A DNA stretch of 64,000 bases. Origin: JAADHX01 sp964569385 (GTDB lineage: Bacteria; Actinomycetota; Acidimicrobiia; Acidimicrobiales; Poriferisodalaceae). The first letter of the stretch is position 1; every line of letters begins with the position of its first letter. A program made the position numbers and the translations under genes. A model generated the notes under the pieces. The model did no database searches. It saw only the letters and a list, made by a program, of their open reading frames with translations, and had not been told where the DNA came from. The stretch is from positions 61,237-125,236 of the forward strand of contig CAZMUM010000008.1 of the NCBI GenBank assembly GCA_964569385.1. The letters are read 5' to 3'. This document shows, piece by piece, positions 50,771 to 59,908 of the stretch.

Positions 50771-51748
50771 ATGACATCTGTGTGGAAACGTCGAGCGGCG
50801 TTCGTGATTGCAGGACTTCTTGTCACTTCGGCTTGTGGTGTTGAGGAGGTGACGGTCTCGACCGGCACACCGACGGGCGCCGAGACCCTGGCTACGACGC
50901 TTGATGCGTTACAGCCCGAGCGCGAACTCGTTGGGCGTCTAGTGGAGCGAGGAGCACCATCCGATCGTTTTGTGAACGCGGAGCGGCTGATTTCGGGTAG
51001 TGGCGACGATAGGGTTCGCGCTGCTGAGGCGCGTTACTTCGCAGTTGAGGGTGCCGTCGGCGCTTGCATGTCGTCGAACGGTCATGTCTACGATGCTGAA
51101 GTTCTTGATCCGTTTGTCTATGTGGATCTTATGTCTGACGACTTCCTGCCGTGGGACAAGGTCTACCCCGAGTCGCCTTCGTGGACGGACGGATACGACG
51201 TTGACGTGTATCTGGACGATTGGACGGACACGAACGCCCTGCTTCGCACGGGGCTGGCCCCGGCGGTGCGGGAATCTTACGATCTGGCACTCTTCGGTGA
51301 GGTTTGGGACGCCGAGACCGCCCCGATCGGCTTTGTCGGCACGGGTTCATGTCGAGAGTCAGGTTCGCTGGTCGGCCGGGATCTGTTTGCCGAACAAGAG
51401 TCGCTCGCTCACACCTTGGCTCCCCGTATCGAAGAGATCGAGCAGCAACTGGGCAAGGACGAGGCGATTCAACGCGGCTTTGGCGACTACTTGTCCTGCA
51501 TGTCCGATCAGGGGCTAGCCATCGAGACAAGCAGAGGTGAAATTGTCGACATGGTGGACGCCGCTGTCAGCGACTCCGGCCTCGACGCTGCTACGGAGCT
51601 TGAAAATCAGGTGAGAGTGGCTGACCAGGAGTGCTGGGGGTCCTTCCTCGACGATCACGGTGCAGCCATCTCGGCCTATCACCAGCGTCTTGTGGAGGCT
51701 CATCCCGACGAGTTCGACGCGCTCGCCGCTTTCTGGGCGGGTATCTAG
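50771..51748 (+). CDS. Four-cysteine exported lipoprotein of unknown function
   Basis: 325 residues from ATG 50771. A signal ending LLVTSAC (Cys22) suggests lipid anchoring, although the lipobox is not ideal. The mature part has cysteines in AVGACMSS, GTGSCRES, DYLSCMSD and DQECWGS contexts. Their order and the surrounding residues align with the protein at 1830-2813, notably (F/L)-G-(D/E)-(Y/W)-x-x-C...G-L-A...E-(I/V)-x-D-(L/M). Both genes stand next to an unrelated secreted protein and beside mobile-element remnants. It may be a partner or protector of the lectin-like protein; nothing more can be said from sequence. Confidence 0.72.
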   Translation: MTSVWKRRAAFVIAGLLVTSACGVEEVTVSTGTPTGAETLATTLDALQPERELVGRLVERGAPSDRFVNAERLISGSGDDRVRAAEARYFAVEGAVGACMSSNGHVYDAEVLDPFVYVDLMSDDFLPWDKVYPESPSWTDGYDVDVYLDDWTDTNALLRTGLAPAVRESYDLALFGEVWDAETAPIGFVGTGSCRESGSLVGRDLFAEQESLAHTLAPRIEEIEQQLGKDEAIQRGFGDYLSCMSDQGLAIETSRGEIVDMVDAAVSDSGLDAATELENQVRVADQECWGSFLDDHGAAISAYHQRLVEAHPDEFDALAAFWAGI

Positions 51749-51759
51749 CGCTCGGCTCG

Positions 51760-52539
51760 GGGTCGAGGTTGGTGAGCATCGCGTACCATCCGTCGGTTGA
51801 GGCGTCGGTTGAGGTCTCCGCGGACCCGGGCCTTGGCGGCCCGGGTGCTGGACCATACGTACACCCGGCGGAGACAGAGATCGGTTTCGGATTTCTTCTT
51901 CGAGGTGAGGAGGACCGTTGGTGTCCTCCAGCACCCGGTAGGAACCCCGATCCTGTTCCGTCTTCGTCGCGTTGCGCGATGTAGTCGACGCGATCAGCGG
52001 CATCGAAGTCCAAGGCCGCCAGCACGGCTGCACTGACGTAGGTCTTCGACGCCCGGGCGATAAGGCTCACGCCCGCCACTGCTATCGCAGCGAGGTTCGG
52101 GTAGGACGTCAGCTTGGAGTCCCGACCATCAAGAACCGTCGCTCACCGGCGAGCTTGGAGAGTGCCTCCATTGCCGGGACGACCTGGGCGACCTCGCCGG
52201 CGCCTCGGTCATAGGAGCGGTGCCATAGCGGGATCCCTCCGTCGGCGCTGACCGCCAGGCCGGCCTGGACCTGCAACAGATAAGGCCTGCGGTCCTTCGG
52301 GTGACCGAAGCGGGCGTCGAGTGGTCGCCGTCAGACCGGTAGTCGAGGGCCCACGCCCGCTCCCGGTCCTCCACGTGGACAAGCGGCGCGGGTGATGTCA
52401 ACCGGTTGGCTATAAACGCCTCGATCACCTGGCCGTGGGTCGCGTAGGCGATATAGCGCACCGGACACGCCCGATCGATGATGCCAGCGATGTCGAGACG
52501 GCGGCCGAACTCGGCCACGACCGGGAGCGCCCGCCACAC
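51760..52539 (-). pseudogene. IS1634-family transposase, degenerate
   Basis: Three frames on the minus strand carry consecutive parts of one transposase. The first is ALPVVAEFGRRLDIAGIID with THGQVIEAFIANRL (DUF4277 start). The second is RFGHPKDRRPYLLQVQAGL through WHRSYDRGAGEVAQVVPAM and a stop. The third is SLIARASKTYVSAAVLAALD followed further on by TDGWYAMLTNLDPEPS. At least two frameshifts and internal deletions separate them and the C-terminus is lost, so it cannot be functional. Its end abuts the lipoprotein stop at 51748. Confidence 0.85.
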
Positions 52540-52612
52540 CTATGTTCGGTGGGTGGCCCGTAGCGGATTCGACGTTTGGTCACAGCGGCTCCTCGCGGAC
52601 AGTTGCGGAATA

Positions 52613-52638
52613 TTCTTGAAGCGTTTTCACTTCAAGAA
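52613..52638. repeat. Perfect 9-bp hairpin
   Basis: TTCTTGAAG (52613-52621) and CTTCAAGAA (52630-52638) form a perfect stem with an 8-base loop, between the divergent transposase remnant and the DUF6788-like remnant. It could be an old regulatory or end structure of the insertion element. Confidence 0.6.
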
Positions 52639-52671
52639 CCGAAGGCACGGATACCCGGAGGACAAGACCAT

Positions 52672-52938
52672 GGCCGAACCCGGCGCACGGCAACGACGAG
52701 CCCAGGCTGGCAGAGCCGGCTGCCACTGCCAAGCAACCCACGAGTGCTACACGGCCCGTACCTCACCTGGACCCGCACCGTGAAAAGCAAGACCATGATC
52801 CGCAAAATTAGCGAAGACCAACACGTCCACTACCAGGCATGGTTCGACAACACCCGGAAACTCCGCCGCCTCGTCACCGACCTCGAGACCCTGTCCCTAC
52901 GAGCATTCGAACAAGCCGAAGGAACCAGTAAACGCTGA
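52672..52938 (+). pseudogene. DUF6788-like IS accessory gene remnant
   Basis: One frame gives AGRAGCHCQATHEC, the next frame LHGPYLTWTRTVKSKTMIRK and then QAWFDNTRKLRRLVTDLETL up to a stop at 52938. Together these match the small cysteine-motif proteins (C-G-x-x-G-C-x-C ... H-G-P-Y-x-x-x-T-R-x-V-x-x-K-T) often found next to IS1634-type transposases. The frameshift and missing N-terminus mark it as dead. I am less sure of the family name than of the pattern. Confidence 0.55.
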
Positions 52939-52977
52939 TCACGTCCCCGAAACCGCGGACATACCCTCAACCCCTAC

Positions 52978-52999
52978 ATGCGCGGAACGCCCAGCTAGC
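52978..52999 (+). repeat. 22-bp direct repeat, copy 2 (possible IS end)
   Basis: Differs from 49599-49620 at two bases only. It follows the DUF6788-like remnant as copy 1 follows the transposase tail. No inverted partner was found. Confidence 0.55.
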
Positions 53000-53303
53000 C
53001 AACGGAACGACCTGTAAGCCCGACTATGAGGTGATTCTTCACGTGAGAGGCAACGGCAACACTCTCGACGACAGCACCCCAAATCCCAGACGGTCCGGTT
53101 GCCAGGGGGCTTGAACAGTCCGTGACCTTGAAGGGCCTGAGGGTGAACCCTGGCTGGGGCGCCGTAGCGACCAGAGACCAGAATTGCCTTCTATTTCTCC
53201 GTCGCTGTGCTGGTTACCCTCGCGGTGATCTGAACCGTGCTCGGTTACACGTCACGAGCTCGGTTCATCGGGCTACTGCGCCTCGCACTCTCGCCTGTTT
53301 TGG
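53000..53303. other. Intergenic debris
   Basis: About 300 bases with no recognisable gene or RNA. Near 53205 a string like GTCGCTGTGCTGGTTACC resembles the short repeat found at 25682 and 31216. Confidence 0.4.
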
Positions 53304-53756
53304 GGACGACGACTCCATCTCATCACCACCGCGTCAGGACTCCCGACCGTCTACGCGCCCGCCGGCGCCAAACCGATCAACGCGACACCGCCCTCGACAT
53401 GATCGCGTTCGGTGAGTTCGACACCGGCTGCCCGACATTGATCGCCGACAACGGCTACCGCAGAACCAGTTTCGAAACCGAATTCAACGATGCCGGCCTC
53501 ACCCTGATCAGACCCGGGCTCAAAACAGAGGAGCTTTGATCCGGCCGCTAACCCTCAGAGCAATCCGACAAATCATCGGGTCCGTCAACCAGACGTTCAA
53601 AGCCCAACTCGAGCTCGAACGCCACGACGACCGAACCCGCCCAGGCGTCTGCGCCAGAGTCCTGCGCCGAATCCTTGTTCTCACCGCCGCCATCTGGCCC
53701 AACGAAACCATCAACACACCCCGACAGCCCAATCCCTACTCACCTACGACCACTGA
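53304..53756 (+). pseudogene. IS982-family transposase remnant, frameshifted
   Basis: Successive frames read RLHLITTASGLPTVYAPAGA, then TDQRDTALDMIAFGEFDTG and PTLIADNGYRRTSFETEF, then LRAIRQIIGSVNQTFKAQL with RILVLTAAIWPNETINTP, ending LLTYDH before a stop at 53754. This is the DDE region and C-terminus of IS982-type transposases (A-D-K/N-G-Y-x-R, I-E/G-S-V-N-Q-T-x-K-A-Q-L, L-T-A-x-I-W-x-N). At least three frameshifts and loss of the N-terminus make it inactive. It overlaps the last 21 bases of the convergent ccmF-like gene. Confidence 0.75.
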
Positions 53757-55598
53757 CTTCTTTGACGCATCCTGCTTTGACGAAGCTGGCTTCGTCGGCG
53801 CGGCTCTGGGCAACAGTGCCCCGAATGATGCCGCCGCGATTAGTACCGCTCCCAACCACACGGTCCACTGAAGCGGGTGCACGTTTATGTCGACAAGCAC
53901 GCCGTCGTCGTCGGCGTCGCGCAACAGCAGTTGAACGTCGCCCCCGATGCGCACAATGGTCCGAGCCTCTGCCAGCCGCGTTCCCAATGCTGGTCGCACA
54001 CCAATGGTGGGGCGGACCCGTTTGCCATCAACAGTGAACGTCGCCTCGACCACAATCGGAGCATCTATCTGATTCGGGCCGATGTTGGTGGCTGGCAGCA
54101 CTTTCGTTTCAATGTGGCGAATCGAGTAACCCGCTATCACCGCCGACCCTCCGTCGCGGAGCCTGAAGGTGTCGCGGGTAGCGAAGGTGCCCGCCAGGGC
54201 GCCAAGGACGAGGAGTCCTATTCCGAGGTGGGCGATCAGTCGGGTGGTTGTGGCGCGCACATCTGCGGCTTGGGCCACGAACGATGCCCCCAGACAACCG
54301 GCGATGAACAACTGAACGACCGATCCAGACGCCGCGAGCACAATGAGAACTCCAGCGGTGGCGCCGATGAGCACGTTGGTTATCAGCTGGAGTCTGGTGC
54401 GGCCCTTCCGACGGCCGGTTGTGATCATCGCGATCAGGCCAATCACCGTCAGTGGAGCTAGAAGCTTGGTGTAGAACCAACCAGCGGTGATGTCCTGGCC
54501 CGACGTAATGGAGCCAATGAAGGGCCGGTAGGTACCGATAGCCACGATCAGGGTGGCCAGGGTCAAAAGAGCGACCGGTGCTCGGCGTGTCTTGGGCAGG
54601 CGGGCTCTGGCTTGGGAAGTTCTGGTTAGGGGAGTTCTGGTTAGAGGAGATCGTTTGGCCCTGGCCGTGGCCCACACCAATGTCAACGCGCCGGCAGCAC
54701 ATAGTGCTGCGAGCGGCCATAGGACCAGACCCAACGAACCGGAGTCGGCGAAGGCATGAACACTCGTGCGTAGTGATGTTCTGGTGAGCGCCGTTCCACC
54801 AAATACAGCAGGCCAGGTGGCGGCGAGCAGCGCTGTCGAGGCTTTTGTTCTAGCGGGGCTGTGTAGGGCGCCAACGAGCAGCAGCCAAATGATCAGGGCC
54901 ACATTCTCGACCGGATCCCAGGCCCACCAGCCTCCCCACCCAAGCTCGACGTATGCCCAAGCCGAGCCGAGCAACAAAGCGACGGTAATCACGCCACTAG
55001 CGAGGTGTATGGACCTACGCCGTTTGGATTCTGGAAGCAGAACGGGAGCCAGTGCCAGCGCCATGCCGAGGTACAACAAGGGCGGGTGGATGAGCATCGC
55101 CCAGTGATCGAGAATGGGCGTGATGCCCTCTCCGGTCAGTGGCGGCTGAGCCAATCGATCGAACGGCGGCGCGGCAAATAACGAGGCGGCGAGTAGCCCA
55201 ACGCCTACTGCGCCAGTAGTCGCCACTCGGACACTCGCCGTCTCGAACCTCGAGGTGCTGCTGGCTGCCTTGGCATTGTCTTTTGTCCACGTAGTTGCGA
55301 CAAGTACCGAGAGCGTGATGGCGGTAAACACCAACATCGAACCTTCGCTACCGGCCCACGCGGCCGCCAGCCGAAGCGGTGTCGACATCCATGGAGCGAT
55401 GTTGCTGGCGACGTAGGCGAATTCGTAACGTTGCCCCACCATGTGCTCCATCAGCACGACGACCGTGGCCCAGACCATGATGACGGCGCCGAGATTGGTC
55501 CGCTGAGCGAAGCTGCGGCGCCCAATGAGCGAAGCGGTTAGGCCCGCTCCGGCAAGAACGAACGCAGCGGTCAGCAACACCGGGCCGAGCTCAGTCAC
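53736..55598 (-). CDS. ccmF: CcmF-like cytochrome c haem lyase subunit
   Basis: 620 residues with about fourteen hydrophobic segments. The haem-handling WWD motif is present as WGGWWAWDPVENVALI, and the flanking histidine contexts HPPLLYLGM and HMVGQRYEF match the CcmF/CcsA haem-handling superfamily, as does the length. CcmF joins haem to apocytochrome c CxxCH motifs at the outer face of the membrane. No other ccm gene lies nearby, so the rest of the pathway must be elsewhere. The 3' end meets an IS982 remnant, but the protein continues past its last helix, so little or nothing is lost. Confidence 0.87.
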   Translation of the reverse strand: MTELGPVLLTAAFVLAGAGLTASLIGRRSFAQRTNLGAVIMVWATVVVLMEHMVGQRYEFAYVASNIAPWMSTPLRLAAAWAGSEGSMLVFTAITLSVLVATTWTKDNAKAASSTSRFETASVRVATTGAVGVGLLAASLFAAPPFDRLAQPPLTGEGITPILDHWAMLIHPPLLYLGMALALAPVLLPESKRRRSIHLASGVITVALLLGSAWAYVELGWGGWWAWDPVENVALIIWLLLVGALHSPARTKASTALLAATWPAVFGGTALTRTSLRTSVHAFADSGSLGLVLWPLAALCAAGALTLVWATARAKRSPLTRTPLTRTSQARARLPKTRRAPVALLTLATLIVAIGTYRPFIGSITSGQDITAGWFYTKLLAPLTVIGLIAMITTGRRKGRTRLQLITNVLIGATAGVLIVLAASGSVVQLFIAGCLGASFVAQAADVRATTTRLIAHLGIGLLVLGALAGTFATRDTFRLRDGGSAVIAGYSIRHIETKVLPATNIGPNQIDAPIVVEATFTVDGKRVRPTIGVRPALGTRLAEARTIVRIGGDVQLLLRDADDDGVLVDINVHPLQWTVWLGAVLIAAASFGALLPRAAPTKPASSKQDASKKSVVVGE

Positions 55599-55683
55599 CG
55601 CGCATTGGTTCGCTGTTGTCTCGTGCTCATGGCTATTCCCTCAGCTACGGCGTCGGTTCCGACCCAATCGCGCGGCTTAACTT

Positions 55684-56859
55684 TCAGAGGCCGTCGACGA
55701 ATCTGCTGAGTCTTCCAGCTGCGTCGGTAACTTCAGCGTCGGGGACCGTGACGGCAATACGGATGAGACCGGCGCCATAGGTGCCGAACGACTCGCCAGG
55801 CATGACGGCAACGTCGGCTTCATCGAGGAGTCGGTTGGCAAACTCGATGCCGCTCATGCCCGTCGAGGCGATGTCGGCCACGACGAACATTCCAGCCTCC
55901 GGCACAGGGCAGGCGATACCCGCCTTGCCGTCGAGGGCTTTGCAGATCTCGGCCGAGCGGCGGCCAAAGCTGGCGCGCAGTTCGGCCACAGTTGACCATG
56001 CTCCATCGATCGCGGTTGCGGCCGCGTGTTGGAGAAAGGGCTGGGTACCGAACATCATGGCCTCGGCCATCGGCAAGATCGCGGCCGAGGTCTCCTCTGA
56101 TGCGAGCAACCAGCCCATTCTGAAACCGGGCATGGCGTGGCTCTTCGACAGGCTTGCGGCCACGATGGTGCGGTCGATCAGTTCGGGGCTGGCGAAGGGC
56201 GAGGCGGCCACAATTCCGTCGGTGGGGTAGTGTGCATAGACCTCGTCGGACACAATCCAGATGTCGTGGCTGCGACAGATTTCGCCGATTTCGCCTATCT
56301 CGTTGGCCGACAGAGTGGCTCCGGTCGGGTTGTGAGGCGAGTTCAGCAGTAGAACCCGAGTGTTCGGTGTGACGGCGGCTTCGAGCACGTCTGGTTGAAG
56401 GTGATATCGATCCTGCGACGACAGCTTCGCGCTGATCAGTCGGCCACCGGCCGCCGCGATGACACCGTCGTATGTGGCGTAGTACGGGTCTGGGACAACA
56501 ACATCGGCGCCTGGTTCGGCCACCGCGGCCACGGCCAGGTAAAGGGCCGCCTGGGTTCCGGGTACGGCGATGAACTGCTGCTCCGTGACCTGTCGGCCGA
56601 GCCGCCGTGAGTAGTGTTTGGTCAGCGACGTTATGAGCCTTGGCTCGCCCCGAGCTGGTGCATAACCAGTCTTGCCTGCTTGCAGCGAGTCGACCGCAGT
56701 GTCGATGATGTCTGTGGGGGTGTCGGCATCGGGTTCGCCGATGGTCAACATGATGATGTTGACGTTGCCGTCGCGCCGCAGCTTCGCGGCCCGAGTGTGA
56801 AGCTGCCATTTCGACCCACCAAGTCCAGCCAATCGATCAACCATCGACGAGTAACGCAT
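55684..56859 (-). CDS. Class I/II PLP-dependent aminotransferase
   Basis: 391 residues from ATG 56859 (MRYSSMVDRLAGLGG); the longer open frame upstream crosses the intergenic hairpin element. Fold-type I motifs are intact: NSPHNPTG, SDEVYAHY, the PLP lysine in SLSKSHAMPGFRMGW and a C-terminal arginine in LIRIAVTVP. It belongs to the aspartate/aromatic/arginine-pyruvate aminotransferase branch; the amino acid used is not clear. It lies 85 bases upstream of the ccmF-like gene on the same strand and is divergent from the SEC-C protein. Confidence 0.9.
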   Translation of the reverse strand: MRYSSMVDRLAGLGGSKWQLHTRAAKLRRDGNVNIIMLTIGEPDADTPTDIIDTAVDSLQAGKTGYAPARGEPRLITSLTKHYSRRLGRQVTEQQFIAVPGTQAALYLAVAAVAEPGADVVVPDPYYATYDGVIAAAGGRLISAKLSSQDRYHLQPDVLEAAVTPNTRVLLLNSPHNPTGATLSANEIGEIGEICRSHDIWIVSDEVYAHYPTDGIVAASPFASPELIDRTIVAASLSKSHAMPGFRMGWLLASEETSAAILPMAEAMMFGTQPFLQHAAATAIDGAWSTVAELRASFGRRSAEICKALDGKAGIACPVPEAGMFVVADIASTGMSGIEFANRLLDEADVAVMPGESFGTYGAGLIRIAVTVPDAEVTDAAGRLSRFVDGL

Positions 56860-56889
56860 CGTCAAGAGTTTAGGCCCGCCCTGCCAAAC

Positions 56890-56955
56890 CCGAAGACCAC
56901 TCCTGGCACCGGCATTGGTTCGCCCGGCAACCTTTCCCGGTGACAGTGGAGGTCT
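56890..56955. repeat. 66-bp intergenic hairpin element, copy 2
   Basis: Same length as and about 50 of 66 bases identical to 9285-9350, with matching outer arms (AGACCACTCCTG at left, GGTCT at right) but four mismatches in the stem. Here it lies between two divergent genes, so it cannot be acting as a terminator for either. Confidence 0.75.
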
Positions 56956-56994
56956 TTGGGCCCGGCGCGGCGATGGCGTGGGTAGTGTCGTCGA

Positions 56995-59802
56995 ATGGAT
57001 GTCGACAGGATTAGGTTTGTGTTTGAGGCCGACTTGGCGCCGGTCGACATTAACAACGAGAGCGAGATGCTCGACTGGTTCGATGACCGACTCGGTGTCC
57101 AGGACGAGCCTGGACAGGCTGTCTTCCACACCGTGGTTGCCAATCAGATTCTTGGCGACGATCCGCCTGTTGCCTGGTCGACGGTGCAACGTCTGCAAAA
57201 GGCTGGGTTGGGTCGCGATGCAATCGTTCGCCAGATGGTCATGGTGGTCGGTGCGCAGCTCGGGTTCGCCTGGGAGGCCGGTCGAACTGAGTCGACTTCT
57301 GAGGTCACCGCTCAGCAGTCACTCGCACAACTGACAACGCAATACAACGCACTTCCGCTTCCCGATGTTGAAGCACTTCGAACAACCGTAATCGAAACGG
57401 TTGTAGCCTCGGAGTGGCCCCCAATTGACGATGTCGTCGCTGAAGCGTTGTCGCGGCTAGACGCTGAACCCGACACCGTGGTCGAAGCCATGCTCGATCG
57501 AACCATCGACATGATGCTCGACGGCGGCGAGCTAGCAATGCTGGCCACCGATCGAGTTGTGCACGTATCAACAATTCTCAACTCGATTGCTCTTACCCAC
57601 GTCACGGAGGACTTCGAGCTTGAACTTGGCGTGCTCAGCTGCATTGGCACCGACCTCGCCGGCTTTGGCCACGTCTCTATGCCCAGGATGCCCAATGGCG
57701 ATGCCATCGAGGTGTATTCGCTCGAAGCCGATCATCTTGCCTGGAAAGGCCCAAAAGGTTGGCTCGACGGGTTTGAGGCTGGCGACGCAATCAAGGTATG
57801 GGTCGATGACGAAGTTGTTGGTATCGCCAAGATCGATCTGCCTGCACCCAACACTGAGCTCGCTGTTCGTTTGGGCGAATGTATGGAGCGTGAAGTTGTC
57901 GAGACGACTCTGCCGGTCACGTTCGTCGAGCTCCTTATCGCTCTGCTGGTCGACGATTCGACGGCGTTTGATTCGCCTGAGCGGCCCTTGACGCAGCTCT
58001 ACCTAGATGCCGGCCTCGAGACCGATGGCGGCTTGGTCGCTGTGGGGCCCGAAGGTTGGGCGGAGTTACAACAGAGCAGGCGTTTCAATCGTGTGCGTGC
58101 GATGGCTGACGATTCTGAGATGGCGTTCGATGTCCTAGCGGTTCTCGAGGTAGTGGAGGACACCAGATCGACTCAGTCCGACCTGCGTGATGCTCTGCGA
58201 GAACTGGACGATCCCGATATCTGTCGTGTTGTGCTCAACCAGCTGATCAGCGACGATCTTGACGTTGGCGATCCCGCTGCCGCGGGAGTGGTGGCCGACG
58301 GCCTGTTGTTGGCCGCCCGCCGTCCCATCGAGCAGGCGGTTGCCCACTTTGTGGCAGGGGTTGTCGCGGAGCGAAGCCGCGACGTCATGGGAGCACGAGA
58401 GCTATTCACGCAGGGTATGCGCCACTACGCCGGGTATGCGCCGTTGGTCGACCGAGCGGCGTGGTACGCGTCGGATTCTGGTGATGCTGTTGGCGCCACC
58501 CGCCTATGGGACATGCTTGAAGACGTCGATCCTGGCGAGACCGAAACAGTCCGTTCGTACACCGTCTCGTCTGGGAGCAGCGAGCGGCGCATCGGTCGCA
58601 ACGACCCCTGCTGGTGTGGTTCTGGCCGAAAGTTCAAGAAGTGCCACCTTGGTCAACGGGAGTTGGTGGCGCTGCCAGATCGTGTAGCCTGGCTGGCTCG
58701 TAAGGCCACCGGCTTTCTTGTGCGCAGAAGTGGCGAGGCCAACGACACTGTTTTCGGGCTGGCCATGATGCGTGCTACTGAACCCGACCGAATGGCAGAA
58801 GCTTTCGAGGACCCCATCGTCATAGACGCTGCTCTAACCGAGGAGGGCTGGTTCGAGACGTTCATTGAACTTCGCGGCGAATTGTTGCCAGCCGACGAAC
58901 TTCTGTTGGCGCAGAGCTGGCTGTTGGTCGACCGGAGTGTTCACGAGGTTCTTGAGGTCGATCCCGGCGTCGGGTTGACGGTGCGCGATCTGAGAACTGG
59001 AGACGTTCTCGAGGTGCGCGAGCGGGCGATGAGTCGTCATGCGAAAGTCGGAAGTCTGTTCTGCGCTAGGCCAGTCCCAGACGGTGAGACGCACCAGTTT
59101 ATTGGTGGGCTGTTTGCGGTTGAGCCGGGTCGCGAGGCCGCGGTTTTGAGCCTTTGCGATGAAGGCGACGGGTTCGAGCTTTGCTCCTATAGAGCCAGCC
59201 TCGATCGGCCTCCCGAGATCAGGACGAGAGAGAACGAGCCGCTTGTGACCTGCGAGCTGGTGGCCTCGGTTAACGACGTGGAGGAGGCGAAGCGCGTGCT
59301 TGACGGTTTGTACGATCGTGAGCCCGGTGCTTCGGCCCGCGAGCACAGGTGGGTCGAGATGCACCCCATCGCCGAAGACGAAGATGTTTTGCGGGCAACG
59401 CTCACCTTCGACGACGGCCGCCTCAGGGTGCTGACGCACAGCGAGGAGCGGATGGACCGTGTTCTAGCAACTATCGCGAGTCGTATTGACGGGTTCACGG
59501 TGGTGTCCGATGGCCGCGTGCCTCTGGCTCCTGACGAGATGCCATCGATACCCTCTGGGTTCGCTGGCGGCCAGCCTGAGATCGACGCCGAGACGCGGGA
59601 CGAGATCATGGCCGTGATGGAGAACAAATGGATCTCCGAACCCGTTCCGGCCCTAGGCGGTCTTACGCCGATCGAGGCTGTGGCCGACCCCACCCGACGA
59701 GACGATGTTCTCCGCCTGATCGACTCGTTCCCCGATAGCGGCCTTGGCAGTGAGTTCATGATGCTGCGCAAGGACAAGCTTCGGAAAGCGCTCGACCTTT
59801 AG
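56995..59802 (+). CDS. Large protein with central SEC-C zinc motif, function unknown
   Basis: 935 residues, ATG 56995, no signal or membrane segments. Residues 533-551 are a SEC-C motif (RIGRNDPCWCGSGRKFKKCH; ligands Cys539, Cys541, Cys550, His551), the zinc-binding element first seen at the SecA C-terminus that contacts ribosomes or partner proteins. The N-terminal 500 residues are acidic and helical. The last 60 (ALGGLTPIEAVADPTRRDD) resemble the short C-terminal module found in many actinobacterial SEC-C proteins. The role is unknown; a link to translation or protein quality control is inference from the motif alone. Confidence 0.8.
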   Translation: MDVDRIRFVFEADLAPVDINNESEMLDWFDDRLGVQDEPGQAVFHTVVANQILGDDPPVAWSTVQRLQKAGLGRDAIVRQMVMVVGAQLGFAWEAGRTESTSEVTAQQSLAQLTTQYNALPLPDVEALRTTVIETVVASEWPPIDDVVAEALSRLDAEPDTVVEAMLDRTIDMMLDGGELAMLATDRVVHVSTILNSIALTHVTEDFELELGVLSCIGTDLAGFGHVSMPRMPNGDAIEVYSLEADHLAWKGPKGWLDGFEAGDAIKVWVDDEVVGIAKIDLPAPNTELAVRLGECMEREVVETTLPVTFVELLIALLVDDSTAFDSPERPLTQLYLDAGLETDGGLVAVGPEGWAELQQSRRFNRVRAMADDSEMAFDVLAVLEVVEDTRSTQSDLRDALRELDDPDICRVVLNQLISDDLDVGDPAAAGVVADGLLLAARRPIEQAVAHFVAGVVAERSRDVMGARELFTQGMRHYAGYAPLVDRAAWYASDSGDAVGATRLWDMLEDVDPGETETVRSYTVSSGSSERRIGRNDPCWCGSGRKFKKCHLGQRELVALPDRVAWLARKATGFLVRRSGEANDTVFGLAMMRATEPDRMAEAFEDPIVIDAALTEEGWFETFIELRGELLPADELLLAQSWLLVDRSVHEVLEVDPGVGLTVRDLRTGDVLEVRERAMSRHAKVGSLFCARPVPDGETHQFIGGLFAVEPGREAAVLSLCDEGDGFELCSYRASLDRPPEIRTRENEPLVTCELVASVNDVEEAKRVLDGLYDREPGASAREHRWVEMHPIAEDEDVLRATLTFDDGRLRVLTHSEERMDRVLATIASRIDGFTVVSDGRVPLAPDEMPSIPSGFAGGQPEIDAETRDEIMAVMENKWISEPVPALGGLTPIEAVADPTRRDDVLRLIDSFPDSGLGSEFMMLRKDKLRKALDL

Positions 59803-59908
59803 GCGGTGGGTTCTTGGCACCGAACGCGTTTCGGTGGGATTTGTGCGCTGTCGCGGAGCGCTAGGAGCACCGAAAGCGGAACTGGATTGGTCGGCTAGTG
59901 TCAGCGAC

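Noticed and set aside
49599..52999. Intact composite transposon
   Set aside because: All transposase frames are broken and no inverted terminal repeats were found; only direct 22-bp copies are visible.
54605..54645. Tandem repeat of about 15 bp inside the ccmF-like gene
   Set aside because: It encodes a short in-frame Ser-Pro-Leu-Thr-Arg-Thr duplication in a loop between helices; it looks neutral and not a separate element.
54109..54720. 203-residue minus-strand frame inside the ccmF-like gene
   Set aside because: It is a shadow of the ccmF-like gene, which has a complete set of helices and the WWD motif.
56860..57198. N-terminal extension of the aminotransferase
   Set aside because: It would run through the hairpin element and the start of the divergent SEC-C gene; the family start is MRYSSMVDRL at 56859.
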